This document shows positions 34,576 through 45,700 of a DNA stretch of 64,000 nt, in pieces. Within the stretch, counting starts at the first letter, position 1; the number at the start of each line of letters is the position of its first letter. This DNA is from Ianthella basta. Its lineage: Eukaryota; Porifera; Demospongiae; Verongiida; Ianthellidae. Made by a program: the position numbers and the translations under genes. A model generated the notes under the pieces. It was not told the origin of the DNA and did no database searches. It worked only from the letters and a program-made list of their open reading frames with translations. The stretch is from assembly GCA_964019415.1 (NCBI GenBank), contig OZ025874.1, positions 1,781,012 to 1,845,011 of the forward strand. Direction: 5' to 3'.

Positions 34576-37500
34576 ATGAAGACCTGGCATTGGTGTGGGG
34601 CTGTACTTGTGCTGTCCACTGTGTACAGCAGCATCAGTAGTAGCAGTGAGTCACTTGAAAATATGTTTAAGAACAAAACAGTATAGTATGTAAATGAGTA
34701 AATAGTGTTTGCGTGTAACCTTGACATCTCATGCCCTATCCGGGCCCGCATATTGTATTTTAATACGTAGCTACGTAGCTATAGCATAGTGACCAATTGA
34801 GTATTGGCGGACCAAGCGTGCGGGTAGTCTCGTTCCCAGACCCACCTCCGCCGTTCCGCCGTTTTTATTTAAATAGGGGGGCGGAGGAAGGGTCTGGTAA
34901 CATTGCCATACCGTTTCTGTACCTGCGCCTGAATCCTGGCGCGACCAATCAGATCACAGAACGTTATTGTATTTCGCAATTTCATATGCGTTTATGCACG
35001 TGATTAACTACGTTTATTCATCGGTTACTCCGCCTCCTCGGTACAGAAACGGTATGGCAATGTTACCAGACCCTTTCTCCGCCCCCCTGTCTAAATAAAA
35101 ACGGCGGAACGGCGGAGGTGGGTCTGGGAACGAGACTAGCGTGCGGGCCTTAATTCGCTACCTACGTGTGCTCGAGACTAGGTAGTTAGTTGTAGCTAGG
35201 GCCACGCCGTGACTATGTTGGTAATATCCAAATTATACCCAAAGCCCTGGCTACGTACGCTACGCACGTGAGACCATATAATTATACGGTTCCTCCATGA
35301 TGAGACTAGCGGTGGAACCTGTCTTAGTTGCATGGTCACTACATTTGTTAGACAGCCACTTCTCTGAAGCAGCCAGCCTCCCTAGCCAAAAACAGCACTA
35401 AAGCAAAGCAATCTTACCTCCGTAGAGCAGCCACCTCTCTAAAAAGTTTAAATCAACTTTAGAGATGTCACATTTTCATCTGTAGTGTAAATCCAAAAAA
35501 ATTCTCTGCGTGACACTTTCTGTTATTAAATTGAAGCAGTTTTGTATAAAACTATGGTGCAATGTGTATTGGCACTGCTTCTCAGCTCACCCCTATACGT
35601 AGCTAGCTAACTAGAGGGCACCATCACACTATTGTATTACTACAGTTATATAGAAACTGCTTTAATTTAATAACAGAAAGTGTCACGCAGAGAATTTTTG
35701 TTGGAGTTACACTACAGATGAAAATGTGACATCTCAACAGTTGATTGAAAATTTCCATGAAGTGCATGACCAGTGTGAATGATAGAATGCAGAATATAAT
35801 TGTTGTAGTCTTTGCAGTTGAACTGTTCACTAGCTGTTCATAGTTACGAGGCTTGTGTGTGTGCAAGATTATACATTATAGCTAATATTTTACACAAGCC
35901 AAAATATGGTTGGTGCACGGCATAGCAATGAGTAATTTCAGGTACAACACCTAAATTGATCACTGCAATGGGCCTAGTCTCGTTCCCAGACCCAACCTGT
36001 CCATGACGTATAGCTAATCATATAAAATGGAGCGTATAGGTGAGAAAACAGTCTGGGTACGAGACTACACTGTATAAATGACCTCGACCTGGTTGTGCGT
36101 TCTGACACTGTTTTCAAAATGAAGTAATTAGCTTTTGAGTTGGCCCAAGGCACTTATAAGAAGTACAGTACAGTACAGTACAGTACAGTACAGTACAGAT
36201 ACCTGTAGCTAATTCATACAATTACTGTATTTGGATGCTATACCTGTCATATTTGAACCTGTAGCATTTCATTCCACACAATATAGATGCTCAGATTGAA
36301 GACACATTGTCTTCAAAGCTTGAAGTAAGCAATTTTCAAGAAGTGACCACTGTGGATGAAAGCATCCAGAATATTGTGGCTTTCTCATTTTCTGTGTTAA
36401 ACGGTGGCATTGTCAATAGCTCATCTAACTTGTTCACTAATGACTCTTTGAATCGTGACATCATCCAGCTGCAATGGGAGACAGTAAACAGGCACTTCAG
36501 AGGATTCATCACTGTCACAGCTGAGAACAATGGCCTGCATCAAATGCAAGGACACAATACCAGTGAAGGTGCTATGAGGTATCGCTTCACTGTGAACACA
36601 ACAGACCTTGGAGAGGGCCCACTGCTACTGACACTGTACATTAAGCTGAGATGTAAAATGTTCTCTGGACTCTCTTGCGCCCCAGATTGGGTGCACCGCT
36701 GCTCCTGCACTCAGTGGCAGTACGAAGGAGAATCAGAGACTGTATCAGTCAGTGCCAAGCAAGGTGGGTCAATTGGTATACACGCACACAACATATTGTA
36801 CAGGATTATTATGCAGCAACAGGCTCACCCTGTTCTGGAGTATTTCATGCTATATAAGTCATTGCAGATTCTGTATTTTAATTGTGTGTTTACTTCTGTA
36901 AATTGTGCAATAATTGTGCACTAGCTCTTTGAATTGTGTTCTGTGCAATAGGCGATTTTGATGCTGTCAGCTTCAGAGACATCACAACAGACAGTGATCT
37001 CATGAACAAGATGGCTGTGTTTGAAGTGACACTTGGTTCATTAACTGGTCTGAGCCACGGCCAGTATCTGACTTACAATGCTCATCTTGCCTGGACCCAA
37101 GTTAATGGTTCTCACTCGAGGATATTAGCAATGCAATCGTCATACGGACTGGCAGCTGATCATGAATGGTGTGCAGTTCCTGGGCACTCTGATGGCACTG
37201 TGGAGAAGGTTCCTCGGGATGGTACTTCCTATCGCATCTCAGTTCCAGTCTATAACCTCGGAGAAGGCCGTCTGTTAGTGAACCTAACCATTAATCTCTA
37301 CTGCACCAATTTCACAATTGGTTACCTTCTTGCATCCATTGGATATATTTGCGCATGTTCCCAGTGGCAACTTAGATGGATATCTGATTCTTTGGAGATC
37401 AGTGCAAAGAGAGGTTAGTAGCTTCAGCTAATGCCTACATGCTAAAGAGTGACGTGCACGTAGCCCAATTGTTAATTACTGCTAACCTACTATAGGTTGC

Positions 37501-39656
37501 ACCATATACATGGTGTTGTGTACAGTACCTGTTATATCCAGGAGAATACGGCTTGCCAGCCCATCTCTAGTTTTGTGGACTAAAACATCTGAAACAAGAT
37601 ACTGCACAGGCTCAGGTTGGGTGGGGTCAATGGTCTGTTTGGACCACTGATCACTCTGCATAGTGCTCCAATTCTGTATATTGTATGTAATTCATTGCTC
37701 GCAGTTCAACCTAAAGATACCACATCAACACTGCTATAAAATATTTAAACCAAAATTATTCAAATATCAGTGTGTTTAAATTCAACAATGGCCTGCATGC
37801 ATGTCAGTATGCATGGATTCAGTTAAGGCCATAGCGGCTAGGTATGCAGTCATGATTCTTTTGCCAGAAGCACTAGCCAAGTAATCAGACAAATCAGACA
37901 ATTCAGCAGCACTGTACAAGTAATGAATTTGGGTCACATGAGAGCTGCACTGCCATCCACGGCTCTATAGCTCTCTCCTCGGAGTTTCGCGGTGGCTGCG
38001 CAGCAAGTTCTGCATGGGCTTCATCTATCTGGTGAAGAGACTGGCATCTTATTATTTCCCTCCCACTGGTAGGAAGAGCTGTGGAGGCACACCAATTAAC
38101 ACACTTTAGCTCCCTACCCCAGTATGTACCACCCTTAATATGGACCATACTTGTCCAGCAAGAACAGCACTATGCTATTCAGTACTCAAAATTTGCTGTT
38201 GCTGTTGCTTTCCAAAGTGCATTCATGCAAGATTTCTCCTTACATGCAATTTGGACCACTAATCATTCAGTGTGGTTCTTGTATTTTGTATAATTATATA
38301 ATATACACAATTCATTTCTCACAACTCAACCTGAGTATACTATGTGACGACACTGCAATTCTGTATCAGAGTTCAGTGTGTGGTACGTTTAATTAAATCA
38401 AAATTCATCATGTTAAGTGTGGAGTGTTCTGAAGATAATCATAACTATATATAATCCTTTTCTCAAATGCATGTACTACATGAATTACTGCACAGTTGCT
38501 TTCTTGCTATATTTGTAGGTAAGTTTGATGTTGTCAACATTAGAGACATCACAGCAGAGAATTTCAAGATACTTGAATTTGAATTTGACTCTTCTATTAG
38601 CTTGAGTACGTCCCTTGGGTACTACCTGGAACTCAATTGGAACCAAGTTAATGGGAATCGTTCAGGAGTGGCTGTAATATCAAGCTGCTGGGCTTCTGAT
38701 GCATCCAATGACACGCAACCCAGAGGACAACTGGAGAGGGTTGAGCGTTCAGGAACCTATCGCCTCTCTGTACCCAAGCAGCTCCTTGGGGAGGGTCGTC
38801 TTATGGTGAACATGACTGTCAACCTCTTCTGCAACTATTATAGGTCTGATTGTTATTGTTTCAAGTGGTATGTTCAAGGGAGTTCAGCTTCTGTGGAAAT
38901 CAGTAGTAAGTGGAAATAGTTGTGTATACTGTATGATATATATGGGCAGGAGGGAGGAAGGGGGAGGAGAAGAAAGGCGACAGAATTAGGTTAATGAAAC
39001 ACTTCAAAGGAGATAGAATTGTGAACATATAATTTTATTGGGTCATTAGCATTACTTCACAATTTCGTAAATTAGTGCTAAAGTTCAACCTATACATTAC
39101 CAATTTATCATTGTGAATGAGGGCTAGCTGTAGTGTGTTTCATGTGCGCAGGCCTGCATACAATTATGTAGTCATGCGCGCCAGCCCCTATTTCCCTTAT
39201 TGTTCAATCGCGGAGAAATAGGGTCTGGTCAGACTTGACCGGTTCCTGGGTTGTCATGGAATGTGTGGAATGTGAGATAAGGTGACGTCATTGACTGCAA
39301 ATCCCTTGGCACCAACCTGACACCTGCGTAGGTGTACATGAAGTCACTGCAGGTTGCAGCATGGGTGACGCTTTCAGGTGCAGAGCATGCTCTGTGCACC
39401 TGTCCCAGGTCAATTTGATCGGCGAAACGTCGCCTCAGCATCATCCACAGGCATTGCTTCGAAACTGAAGCAATGTATTAAATGTGTATACTACCTGACT
39501 GATGGCTGACGCGCAAGACTAACAATTATATGCAATTATTTTGCGAGAACTACCTTCTTTAATCCCTCTTCTCCAGGTGCTGGACTGAGGCTGTCAATCG
39601 CATTTGGAAGCATATGGATGTGCTTGGGCATAGTTTTACTGATGATAATGCAATGA
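34576..39656 (+). CDS. Receptor-like gene B: signal peptide, three repeats, hydrophobic C-terminus
   Basis: Five exons, all junctions phase 1: 34576-34645 (signal peptide MKTWHWCGAVLVLSTVYSSI), 36287-36763 (repeat 1, 159 codons), 36952-37413 (repeat 2, 154), 38519-38905 (repeat 3, 129) and 39577-39656 (C-terminus GLRLSIAFGSIWMCLGIVLL then MIMQ, stop). The product is 491 residues, the same architecture as gene A. The residues before the hydrophobic stretch are small (EISSAG), as expected at a GPI-attachment site. Intron 1 contains MULE-like and other foldback elements. Intron 3 contains a relic exon of the type used as the fifth repeat of gene D. It is the only family member here on the plus strand, tail-to-tail with gene C, and the 3' flanks of B and C are an inverted duplication. 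Confidence 0.82.
34825..35138. mobile_element. MULE-like MITE with 9-bp target-site duplication
   Basis: A 314-bp element with long terminal inverted repeats, starting TAGTCTCGTTCCCAGACCC and ending with its complement. Arms extend about 100 bp inward (cggtatggcaatgttaccag region). It is flanked on both sides by GCGTGCGGG (34816-34824 and 35139-35147), a 9-bp direct repeat as made by Mutator-like transposases. Noncoding. Lies in intron 1 of receptor-like gene B. Confidence 0.85.
35450..35746. mobile_element. Foldback inverted-repeat element
   Basis: Arms of about 105 bp (35450-35560 and 35635-35746), centred on agagatgtcacattttcatc, ctgtagtgtaa and the gcgtgacactttctgttatt segment, separated by about 75 bp. 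Noncoding, in intron 1 of gene B. Confidence 0.75.
35975..36067. mobile_element. Short relative of the MULE-like MITE
   Basis: Begins TAGTCTCGTTCCCAGACCC and ends GTCTGGGTACGAGACTA, the same termini as the 34825 element, with an unrelated 55-bp centre. No clear target-site duplication. Intron 1 of gene B. Confidence 0.75.
36162..36198. repeat. (AGTAC)n pentanucleotide repeat
   Basis: Seven tandem AGTAC units about 90 bp upstream of repeat exon 1 of gene B. Confidence 0.9.
38030..38130 (+). pseudogene. Relic repeat exon in intron 3 of gene B
   Basis: The plus-strand segment tattatttccctcccactgg...agctgtggaggcacacca matches the middle of gene D exon 6 (sense strand tactatctccctcctgctgg...agctgtggaggcacacca). 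Both encode YYxPPxGxxSCGGTPxNTL. Flanking sequence has decayed and no splice sites remain. Gene B's ancestor therefore had at least one more repeat of the D-exon-6 type. Confidence 0.7.
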
Positions 39657-40367
39657 TATCATTCATTTAATTTCCACAGTAACAGAAAATGCCCATAGGT
39701 ATTAGTCAGCCACCTTAGGCTACCACATACATTGTGAAATAGGCCATGCAATATATTAATTCAGCAGTGCTGTATCCATTGACCCATTATTATGCTGCCA
39801 TGCCACTTTAATAATTTTTTATGAGAGATAGCTGTTTGTGTCAGAATTATCAAGATGCATGCTTTATTTATGTAATGATACAGTCTCCATGAACATGAGG
39901 CAGCCATTCATTGTACAAGTAATCAAACATACTTGTGCCAGGTAGTGCACTGGACAGCTCATTGTTCAAATGTAGTGTAATAATTCCATCTGACCAATTC
40001 TCACATTATATGTGACTGGATTTGCAAAATGGGACATTTTGGGGCTATACAAACATGTTAGTATAGCAAACACTCACAAACTCACAATTTTGTGCAATAT
40101 TGCTGATAATTGCATTGTTACAACCTATAGTGTATCCCCTACCTTCTGACAAAGTTTGAAACCCATAATCTATTCCTGTGTCTGAAACGAGAACCAAACA
40201 CTTTCTGGTCACAGTCACATTGTTGGTATGTGGGTTATACTGGAAGTGTAACACGGACAACATCCCATTTTGTATATACGGACCAATTAATGTGTACAGC
40301 TATACTTGTCTGCATCAGTACACTGGAGTCATTTGCATGGGTTCCAAGTGCTAAGAACGTAACAGTC

Positions 40368-40550
40368 TACAATGATACGAGATTCTTGAGCAAGACACAA
40401 CTGATAATGATAAATCAATCAAATGCAGGATGTTTCGACCCGAAGGTCTTTGTCAACTGCGTACAGGAAGACCTTCGGGTCAAAACATCCTGCATTTGAT
40501 TGATTTATCATTATCAGTTGTGTCTTGCTCAAGAATCTCGTATCATTGTA
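40368..40550. repeat. Near-perfect hairpin element
   Basis: Arms of about 83 bp, tacaatgatacgag...cgaaggtctt mirrored by aagaccttcg...ctcgtatcattgta, with only one or two mismatches and a 17-bp loop. It is young by its near identity. No coding content. Confidence 0.9.
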
Positions 40551-42086
40551 TTATCAACGCAACTATGAGCCTCTACAATATCAACGTAACAGTCTGTGAG
40601 TATCTTTGGAACTCATGAGCTCTAGAGGGCATGTATAATAGCTTTAAACACCATTCTCAGCTAGTGACATAGTCCAGAGGATTCGTTCCCAATTTAAGTG
40701 TTAACTTTCAAATGGAAGCCTAATCTATTCTCTATTGAAACCATATTATACAAAGAAACATCAGCAGCTTTTGAATTTTACTGTCCATTATTTACTTAAA
40801 AACAGTGCAAGTTAAGAAAATTAAACACATCAAGAAAGCACAGTTGCATGACTCTTTGCACCATACACTGCCATGCAATGAGTTACACAGTTATTGTTAC
40901 AGTTCACCAATCTTCACCATTAGTCTTATGTCTCATGAAGCTATAATGCATGATTGTCTCCTTTGCATGGGTCCATTCTCCTCACGCTTCAGTAGTCTTC
41001 AGTAGCTCAGCTGTCCTTTCAGTAAGCCTATCAACCTTCCTCTCCAACAGACCACACCCAACAAAAATTAAGGAGGTGCATGTACACACATAGAGTGGAG
41101 CTACAGCAATTAACACATCATCAATATTTACCAACAAGCACCTCTCTGTATACTGCCAACATGCACTCCAGGAAGACACATGCATGGGCTGTTCCACCTC
41201 TAGTTGCATGTATGCTCCCCTAGATTCTACCCAGCTTAAGAAGCTATGTTAGTGAGTGACTTGCACAAATCTTTCCTTAGCTACAGTCTTGTCTTCCTGC
41301 TTCATTAGTGGTTGACACAGGCAGTGACTGAGTATTTGCACAGAGAGTGATATAGAGGGCATGAGCAGTTGATAGTGGATTAGCACCAGTGGTTGTAAAC
41401 TTACTGACAGAGTGAATGACATATAGTAATGGATATGGAATCATACTGTTATGCATTCAGGGTTGAGGTACTCACGTGAATCTCTCCTCTTGCTCCTGTG
41501 CCTTCTGCTGCCATTTCTGTTCTTTGTTAGATAACTCTTCAAGCAAGGGAAGGAAGGGTGACATGGGAGAATGGGTGAATAAAGGATCCGGAGGAGGTGG
41601 AAGGAGGGAGGAGGGTGAAAATAAAGCATGAATAGATATGTTAATAGATGGATAAATGAATGTAGTAATGGACAGTAGAGGCACACCAGAGATGAATGAG
41701 CAACTCACCGATCCATAGAAGCTTATTATAGTAGCATTTTGCTGTTTGCACACAACAGCCAGTGAGAGGACAAAGTAGACACAGGATCAAAACTAACTAA
41801 ACTTCCCTCATTCTCTCAAAGGGGAGGGCCTTTATATTACCTTATATGGCAGATAATGTTGAACACTGATGATGACCCTGGCCCTCGCAAAATAAGGAGA
41901 GAACGATAGGCTTCAAACTTGGCCAGAAGGCTGGGGATACACTATAGGTTGTATACAATGATAAAAGTATCTGCAATTGTGCAAAATTGTGAGTTTGCAC
42001 GTGTTTGCCCCCAAACTAATATGTTTGTATAGCCCCAAAAAGGACCCCCTTAATCTGAAAGTCGGTCATGATACAATTATTATACT

Positions 42087-42354
42087 GAAAGACAATGTTC
42101 GGAACTACACATGGTAAGGAATTGAAAGAGGGGGGAAGGGAAAAATGGCAGTGAACCGGACCAGCACCGGCAACCTCCTTATATACCAATGTGGAGGGAA
42201 TGGATCAGTGGCTGTTGGCGGTGACCAGTGACCCGGCTGCTAAAGGGTCGGCTAAAGATCTGGAGGTTGCCGGTGCTGGTCCGGTTCACTGCCATTTTTC
42301 CCTTCCCCCCCTCTTTCAATTCCTTACCATGTGTAGTTCCGAACGTTGTCTTTC
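42087..42354. repeat. Near-perfect inverted-repeat element
   Basis: Arms of about 90 bp, gacaatgttcggaactacac...accggcaacctcc and its complement, separated by about 90 bp. No transposase. Located 370 bp beyond the gene C stop codon, so it could be in the 3' UTR or just downstream. Confidence 0.9.
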
Positions 42355-42720
42355 ATTAGCGTCACCATGGTACATAGACCATCTTAATCAATTATTATAC
42401 TACATTCGAATGAAGAGCTATCCATTGCACTACCTGGCCCAAGTATTTCTGATTGCTTGTACAATGTATAGCTGCTTCATGTTCATGCAGACTACGGCAT
42501 TTTACATATAAAGCATGCATCTTGATAATTCTGACACAAACAGATATCTCTCATTATTATAGTAATAAGTGGCATGGCAGCATAATAATGGGCCAATGAA
42601 TATACAGCTCTGCTGAATTAATGTGTTGCATGGCTTATTGTGTAATGTATGTGGTAGCTTAACAAGGCAGTCTAATATCTATGAGCATTTTCTCTTACTG
42701 TGGAAATTAAATGAATGATA

Positions 42721-45700
42721 TCATTGCATTATTGTCAGTAAAACTATGCCCAAGCACATCCATATACTTCCAAATGTGACTGACAGCTTCAGTCCAGCAC
42801 CTGGAGAAGAGGGATTCAAAGAAGGCAGTTCTCACAAAATAACTGCACAATTGTATGCAGGCATGCACACATGAAACACACTACAGCTAGCCCTCATTAG
42901 CAATGATAAATAAGTACATAGATATAGATTGAGCTTTAGCACTAATTTATGCAATTGTGTAGTAATGCTTATGGAAGAGGGTGGCGCTCCTGAAACAATA
43001 GAAGAAGCCTATCCATAGGCTGTAATTGTTCTTCGTCACTGTAAATAGCTAGCTATATACTCCACATTAACAGAGCAGTAGCTATGCATTAAACTGTGAA
43101 ATCGTACCGTAGTCCACCAAATGCACAGCACATGTTATTCTAGAGGTATTGCATGCTTTTGGCAGCAGATTCATTTTAGGCCATTATCATTACTTTTATC
43201 CCACTTGCAGAGAGGATTCACCAGATCACAGGCATCCACTCTCCTCAATAAGCTATTATTAAGACCAACAAGCAGTTACTTGAGGTAGTGATTACATAAG
43301 AAGGGATGGTCATTATGGTTGATTCAATGTAAAAATGGGACAGCAGTAAGCAAGTGCTCCAGCAACAATGGCCACATTGTTACTATCGGCTGTTGCCAGA
43401 GTGACTTTAGCAGTGAAAATAGGGAAGGCCACAATTACTTGGAGAGATGAGCAGCCATTCCAACTTCACGTAATGTGATTTGAAGATTTCTAGTACACAT
43501 AGTTTTATAAATTATATTTAATGTGTACTGTTTGAAATGTTTTAATTTTACATTAATATACGTATATATCTTGACTAGTACTGTACCTACAACTTGCTCC
43601 TCCAAAATCTATGACCCAATAAAGATATTTGTTCACAATTCTATCTCCTTTGAACTGTTTCATTATCCTAATTCTTACGCCTTTCTTCTTCTCGCTAGCT
43701 CTTCATCCTGACTCCTCCACCCTTTCTCCTTCCAGCCCATATATACAGTACGAGTTGCAATAAAAATTATACTAGGGTGACGCCGTACAAAGAATGCACC
43801 CAAAATACGTATGGGGGCAGCAGCGAGGGATGGTCTGGCAGAAATATGCTTGCCACAATATCAAAGCTCTCATCATTTGGCGCAGAACAAATATTCATTT
43901 TTTCCAATTAGGCCTTTGTTTTTGTGGGAGGGGGGCTGAAAGTTTGCATATAAATGCCCATGGGAGAATACTGAATGTACTGTGCATTTATATACAGTGC
44001 AAGTTACAAAATACAAGGATATTGAAGCCATAAAATAATGTACTATAATATAATGTTTGGGGACTTTGGGCACCCTGGGGCACAGACCATTGGTAAGATG
44101 TCAAATTTAAGGGAAATTTAACGATTTTAAATATGACAGAACTTTTAATTAGGCCTTTGTTTACGTGCTAGGTGGCGCCAAATTGCAAATATAAAATGCC
44201 ATAGCCCCATATCATTGCTATAGCACATTTATACTGATAGTAAGTGTTATAATAATTTAATATGAAAATCCGACAAATGTTCACGAAACTTCGTAGGCAA
44301 GTGCTGCAAGAGGTTGATGAGGCTGTGCACTCAGCAGGGATTAGTAATTAAAGACTCTGCTGTTCAATTAGAAGGCTGACAATTTAGTGTGACGTCATGA
44401 AATGGTGACATGTTATTGTGATGTCACGCAAACGTCACACCCTAGTTGATTCAAAATATAGTGTTTGTTTCGTGTTGTCACTTTTCGCACCTCAAAGACC
44501 TCCTTGAAGCAGCTGGCAGAAAGAATGGGCCGCCGCGCACGCTTCTCTTTGGCACCCATTGCCAGGAACTGTGTGCAAGCGCCAAGGGCGCCTCGGACTT
44601 TGGCAGTTATGTGAGCATGAGAGAGTTTCCAGACGATTCTGAATGCCTACTGCGTGAAGAAAGCGAATCAATAGGTACCGGGAAGACACACAGCCTTTGT
44701 GGAGTTAGAGCTTTGAGGAAGTGTTCGGAGAAATGCTGCCGCAGTGCCATCGGCGTATGTACTCTTTAACCATTAGTCAAACGTGGGACATTTCCACCCG
44801 GATGCATTTACGGTAAGCAGGTAGGATGATCGCGCACAAGTTGGCCTGCATGCTGCGAGTCAATGCGCTTGACTGGATGTAGGCTCTACTGGGTTAAGGC
44901 TGTGCTGTGCTTGCCTGATTCAGTGAAAGAAATAAACTCCCATGCGGCTCATTGTGTATGTGCCTATACACTACAGCTTTCTGTAGAGTGTATTGCACCA
45001 TAGACTTTAGCTATGGTGGCATTTCACATGCATAAACATAGCCATATGCATTGACACCACACACTTCCAGTGTGTGTGCACCTTACATTTCTTCACTTAC
45101 TCACTGGCACACCCACCACTGAAGGCAAGCTTAATTTCTTACAAGTGCTCCATCACCATGCCACCATGCACTGACTTCCACATTCACATATGGTGAGACA
45201 AATGGTGATAGGGTATTTGTACAGAATCCTGCCAAAGGCAATCTAGCGCGCAAGTGCACAACTGCCAGCACTGACTGCCACATACAAATACATGTACAGC
45301 CAACATCACCATACACCTATAATGTCATGTGCCCAAATATTATAATATTAATATACAACCACCTCATGCTACTATCCCACGGCACCACTTCCACTACCAC
45401 CACCATGCATCACCATCACAGTGCAAGTTGCAATCTGCCCATGCAGTATATGTGCAAGTGCTACTAGGAGCAAGACCACCAGAGCGAGTTGCCATGGGCA
45501 ACCACCCTGAGTGCAGGTAGAGTGTTTATACATACATACATAAGGACCAAGACCACCAGTGCAAATTGACAAGGGTAACTACCCCAAGTGCATGTAGAGT
45601 GTTTGTGCTATATATACTCTACCAGCACCATCACCACCACCACCACCACACAGTGCAAGTTGAAATCTGCGAATGCAGTATATGTGCCAGTGCTTCTATG

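Larger units (their letters stand above)
39657..42720. other. Convergent intergenic region with inverted duplication and foldbacks
   Basis: Lies between the 3' ends of genes B and C. Sequence downstream of the gene B stop (39657 to about 40190) recurs inverted at about 41940-42720 downstream of the gene C stop, for example atgcaatgatatcattcatt and tgctgccatgccactt. Two hairpin elements (listed) sit near the centre. Open frames here have no recognisable motifs. Confidence 0.7.

Noticed and set aside
41441..41753. Ser/Pro-rich minus-strand frame
   Set aside because: Lies in a purine-rich spacer stretch, lacks motifs and has no convincing splice partners.
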